Part shown: one piece after another, positions 7,769-8,938 of the stretch
Position numbering within the stretch: the first letter of the stretch is position 1
How the letters are laid out: each line of letters starts with the position of its first letter
NCBI GenBank assembly: GCA_012719115.1
Contig: JAAYAZ010000016.1
Coordinates: 1-8,938 of the forward strand
Direction: 5' to 3'
DNA: 8,938 nt
Source of the DNA: Dehalococcoidales bacterium
GTDB taxonomy: Bacteria; Chloroflexota; Dehalococcoidia; Dehalococcoidales; UBA5627
The notes under the pieces: model-generated
The model's input: the letters and a program-made list of their open reading frames with translations, nothing else
Database searches by the model: none
What the model was told of the DNA's origin: nothing
Made by a program: the position numbers and the translations under genes

Positions 7769-7855
7769 ATGTTATATAAAAATACCTCAGCCTATTATAC
7801 ATATTATTATATGTTTACCTGGCGCACGAGCGGCGCCCGGGGGGTATTTGATTGA
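7769..7855 (+). CDS. Tyr-rich leader peptide (28 aa) of a transcription attenuator
   Basis: A short ORF from ATG (7769) to TGA (7853-7855) lies about 30 bases after the predicted transcription start and upstream of a terminator and the DAHP synthase gene. The 28-residue product has Tyr at 3, 9, 10, 12, 13 and 14, Phe at 16 and 27, and Trp at 18; the core is AYYTYYYMFTW. All six Tyr codons are TAT. Such clusters of the regulated amino acid are the hallmark of leader peptides whose stalled ribosome controls a terminator. Tyrosine is an end product of the pathway that DAHP synthase starts, so the match of codon content and gene is telling. Caveats: no clear ribosome binding site precedes the ATG, and the DNA is AT-rich, which favours TAT by chance. 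No homologue is known to me. Confidence 0.75.
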   Translation: MLYKNTSAYYTYYYMFTWRTSGARGVFD

Positions 7856-7902
7856 TCTGCTAAAGCGCTAATAAGTAAGTTAATCTTTTTAAATCCTCCC
7901 GG
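7821..7902 (+). promoter_or_regulatory. attenuator switch: leader hairpin and antiterminator pairing
   Basis: Two alternative structures can be drawn. GGCGC (7821-7825) pairs with GCGCC (7833-7837) around a 7-base loop. CCGGGGGG (7837-7844) pairs with CCUCCCGG (7895-7902) over eight contiguous pairs including one G-U, which would capture the 5' arm and loop of the terminator. A ribosome stalled on Tyr codons 9-14 (7793-7810) would cover or crowd 7821-7825 and leave 7837-7844 free, favouring readthrough. A ribosome that reaches the stop at 7853-7855 would cover 7837-7844 and allow the terminator. The pairing is read from sequence; the mechanism is inferred. Confidence 0.6.
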
Positions 7903-7918
7903 TGGAGGATTTTTTATT
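7891..7918 (+). terminator. intrinsic terminator in the DAHP synthase leader (attenuator)
   Basis: AAATCCTCC (7891-7899) and GGAGGATTT (7904-7912) form a perfect 9-bp stem closed by a CGGT tetraloop. It is followed by further T residues (TTTATTTG), as expected of a Rho-independent terminator. It lies after the promoter and leader ORF but about 65 bases before the DAHP synthase ATG, and no other rightward gene ends here, so it must act as an attenuator rather than a gene-end terminator. Confidence 0.85.
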
Positions 7919-7981
7919 TGTGCTATGGATTTTTAAGGTCTGTAGGATATAGAATAGATAGAAGGCGGAGGAATAACAGAT

Positions 7982-8938
7982 ATGATTATAATGGAAAAAG
8001 GAGCCACCAAAGAACAAATAGCGGATGTAATCGATGTAGTAAAAAAACACGGGTTAAGAGTTGATGTTTCTCAGGGTGAATTTTTAACTATTATCGGGCT
8101 TATCGGAGATGAAAGCAAGATATCTTTTGCCAATCTGGCGTTGATGCCCGGGGTAAAAGATGCCCGAATGGTAGAGACACCATATAAACTCATCAGCCGT
8201 GATTACAGCGATCCGTTCATCGGCAAAGAGCAAAGCCGCATCGTTAAAGTTGGCGACGTCCATATCGGCGGTGACGAGCCGGTTATTATGGCAGGACCCT
8301 GCGCCGTCGAGAGCAAGGAACAGGTTTTCCGTATTGCAAAAGAGGTAAAAGCAGCCGGAGCCCGCATACTGAGGGGAGGAATATATAAACCGAGGAGTTC
8401 GGTGCATTCTTTTCAGGGGCTCGGCTCGAGCGGTGAAGCTGAAGCCAGGGAGGCGCTGGAATGGCTGCGCGATGCCGGTCACGAATACGGAATGCCGGTT
8501 ATGACCGAGGTCAGAGGGGAGTATCAAACAGAGCTTATAGCGGAATATGTAGATATATTACAAATCGGTTCCCGGAACATGTACGACCAGGACCTGTTGG
8601 GCAGAGTTGGCAGAACCGGTAAACCGGTTCTTCTTAAAAGACATTTTGGTGCCAGCGTTGAAGAGTTTCTTTCTTTTTCCGAGTATATAGTTGCCGAAGG
8701 AAACAAAAATGTAATCCTCTGTGAACGAGGTATCGTTCCTGTCGGTAAGGGTAACAGCTACACCAGATATACTTTGGACCTCGGCGCGGTACCGGTAATC
8801 AGAAGGGAAACATATCTTCCCATTATTGTCGACCCCAGCCATGCAGCCGGCCGCCGCGACCTGATATTCGATTTGAGCTGCGCCGCTATTGCCGCCGGTG
8901 CACACGGCCTTGTTATCGAGGCGCATTACAACCCTAAA
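7982..8938 (+). CDS. aroF: 3-deoxy-7-phosphoheptulonate (DAHP) synthase, type I-beta, partial at right edge
   Basis: Condenses phosphoenolpyruvate and erythrose 4-phosphate in the first step of the shikimate pathway. The ATG at 7982 has GGAGG 10 bases upstream; 319 codons are in the window and relatives have about 340, so little is missing. Residues 1-75 form the ferredoxin-like regulatory domain seen in Thermotoga maritima DAHP synthase, which mediates Tyr/Phe inhibition there. The barrel follows: AGPCAVES (104-111), KPRSS (136-140), SFQGLG (143-148), QIGSRN (194-199), LLKRH (217-221), CERGI (247-251) and DPSHAAGRRDL (284-294). C107, H287 and E313 match metal ligands; the fourth, an Asp, would lie just past the edge. 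Odd points: about three extra residues after CERGI and TRYTLD for the usual TRNTLD. Expression is probably controlled by the Tyr-rich leader upstream. Confidence 0.95.
   Translation, partial: MIIMEKGATKEQIADVIDVVKKHGLRVDVSQGEFLTIIGLIGDESKISFANLALMPGVKDARMVETPYKLISRDYSDPFIGKEQSRIVKVGDVHIGGDEPVIMAGPCAVESKEQVFRIAKEVKAAGARILRGGIYKPRSSVHSFQGLGSSGEAEAREALEWLRDAGHEYGMPVMTEVRGEYQTELIAEYVDILQIGSRNMYDQDLLGRVGRTGKPVLLKRHFGASVEEFLSFSEYIVAEGNKNVILCERGIVPVGKGNSYTRYTLDLGAVPVIRRETYLPIIVDPSHAAGRRDLIFDLSCAAIAAGAHGLVIEAHYNPK

Larger units (their letters stand above)
7488..7981. other. divergent intergenic regulatory region
   Basis: This stretch separates rpsL (leftward) from the DAHP synthase gene (rightward). 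No full-size gene is seen. It holds the rpsL leader with hairpins, two leftward promoter candidates, an inverted repeat, an AT-rich block (about 7656-7675), one rightward promoter, a short Tyr-rich leader ORF, an intrinsic terminator and the ribosome site of the DAHP synthase gene (GGAGG at 7967-7971). These are listed separately. No tRNA or recognised riboswitch class (T-box, c-di-GMP, SAM) was found by eye. Confidence 0.85.

Noticed and set aside
7739..7915. A stand-alone small RNA (SRP RNA, 6S-like) or T-box riboswitch between promoter and terminator
   Set aside because: No SRP tetraloop region, no T-box AGGGTGG motif and no long 6S-type paired rod was found. The coding leader with terminator explains the segment better, though a stable leader RNA remains possible.
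8084..8926. Minus-strand frames opposite the DAHP synthase gene
   Set aside because: They match no family I recognise and lie fully antisense to a strongly conserved enzyme whose motifs are all in the plus-strand frame.

Overview
The window is the upstream part of a bacterial str-S10 ribosomal protein operon on the minus strand. A divergently transcribed aromatic amino acid biosynthesis gene lies on the plus strand at the right end. GC content looks moderate, a little under half by eye. The S12 protein has an extra N-terminal insert of a kind also found in some Firmicutes. L2 ends in an unusual Gly/Pro-rich segment, there is no tuf gene between fusA and rpsJ, and S3 carries a long charged tail. 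From memory, str-S10 genes beside a DAHP synthase recall Dehalococcoidia (Chloroflexota), but this placement is an inference and not proven by the window.

Layout, following minus-strand transcription from right to left: rpsL (S12), rpsG (S7), fusA (EF-G), rpsJ (S10), rplC (L3), rplD (L4), rplW (L23), rplB (L2), rpsS (S19), rplV (L22) and rpsC (S3, running off the left edge). Most gaps are 2 to 30 bases and rplV/rpsC overlap by one base (TAATG), so one transcript and translational coupling are likely. The only wider gap is 79 bases between rpsG and fusA. Three starts differ from the longest possible frame: rpsL at a TTG at 7487, rplW at 2813 and fusA at 6496. rplB starts with GTG.

The region between rpsL and the right-hand gene (7488-7981) is full of signals. 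Two sigma70-type promoters face left toward rpsL, and a near-consensus promoter faces right. The distal leftward promoter and the rightward promoter have overlapping -35 boxes on opposite strands. The rpsL leader holds a perfect 8-bp hairpin and a weaker upstream one.

The rightward transcript begins with a leader of about 240 bases ahead of a type I-beta DAHP synthase (partial at the right edge). The leader encodes a 28-residue peptide with six Tyr codons (five within codons 9-14), two Phe and one Trp. It is followed by an intrinsic terminator and a G-rich segment that can pair with the 5' arm of that terminator. This is the layout of a ribosome-mediated attenuator that senses tyrosine, or aromatic amino acids in general, and controls the first step of the shikimate pathway. 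It is the most interesting element in the window. The enzyme also carries the N-terminal ferredoxin-like regulatory domain that binds Tyr/Phe in relatives, so control at both transcription and enzyme activity is likely.
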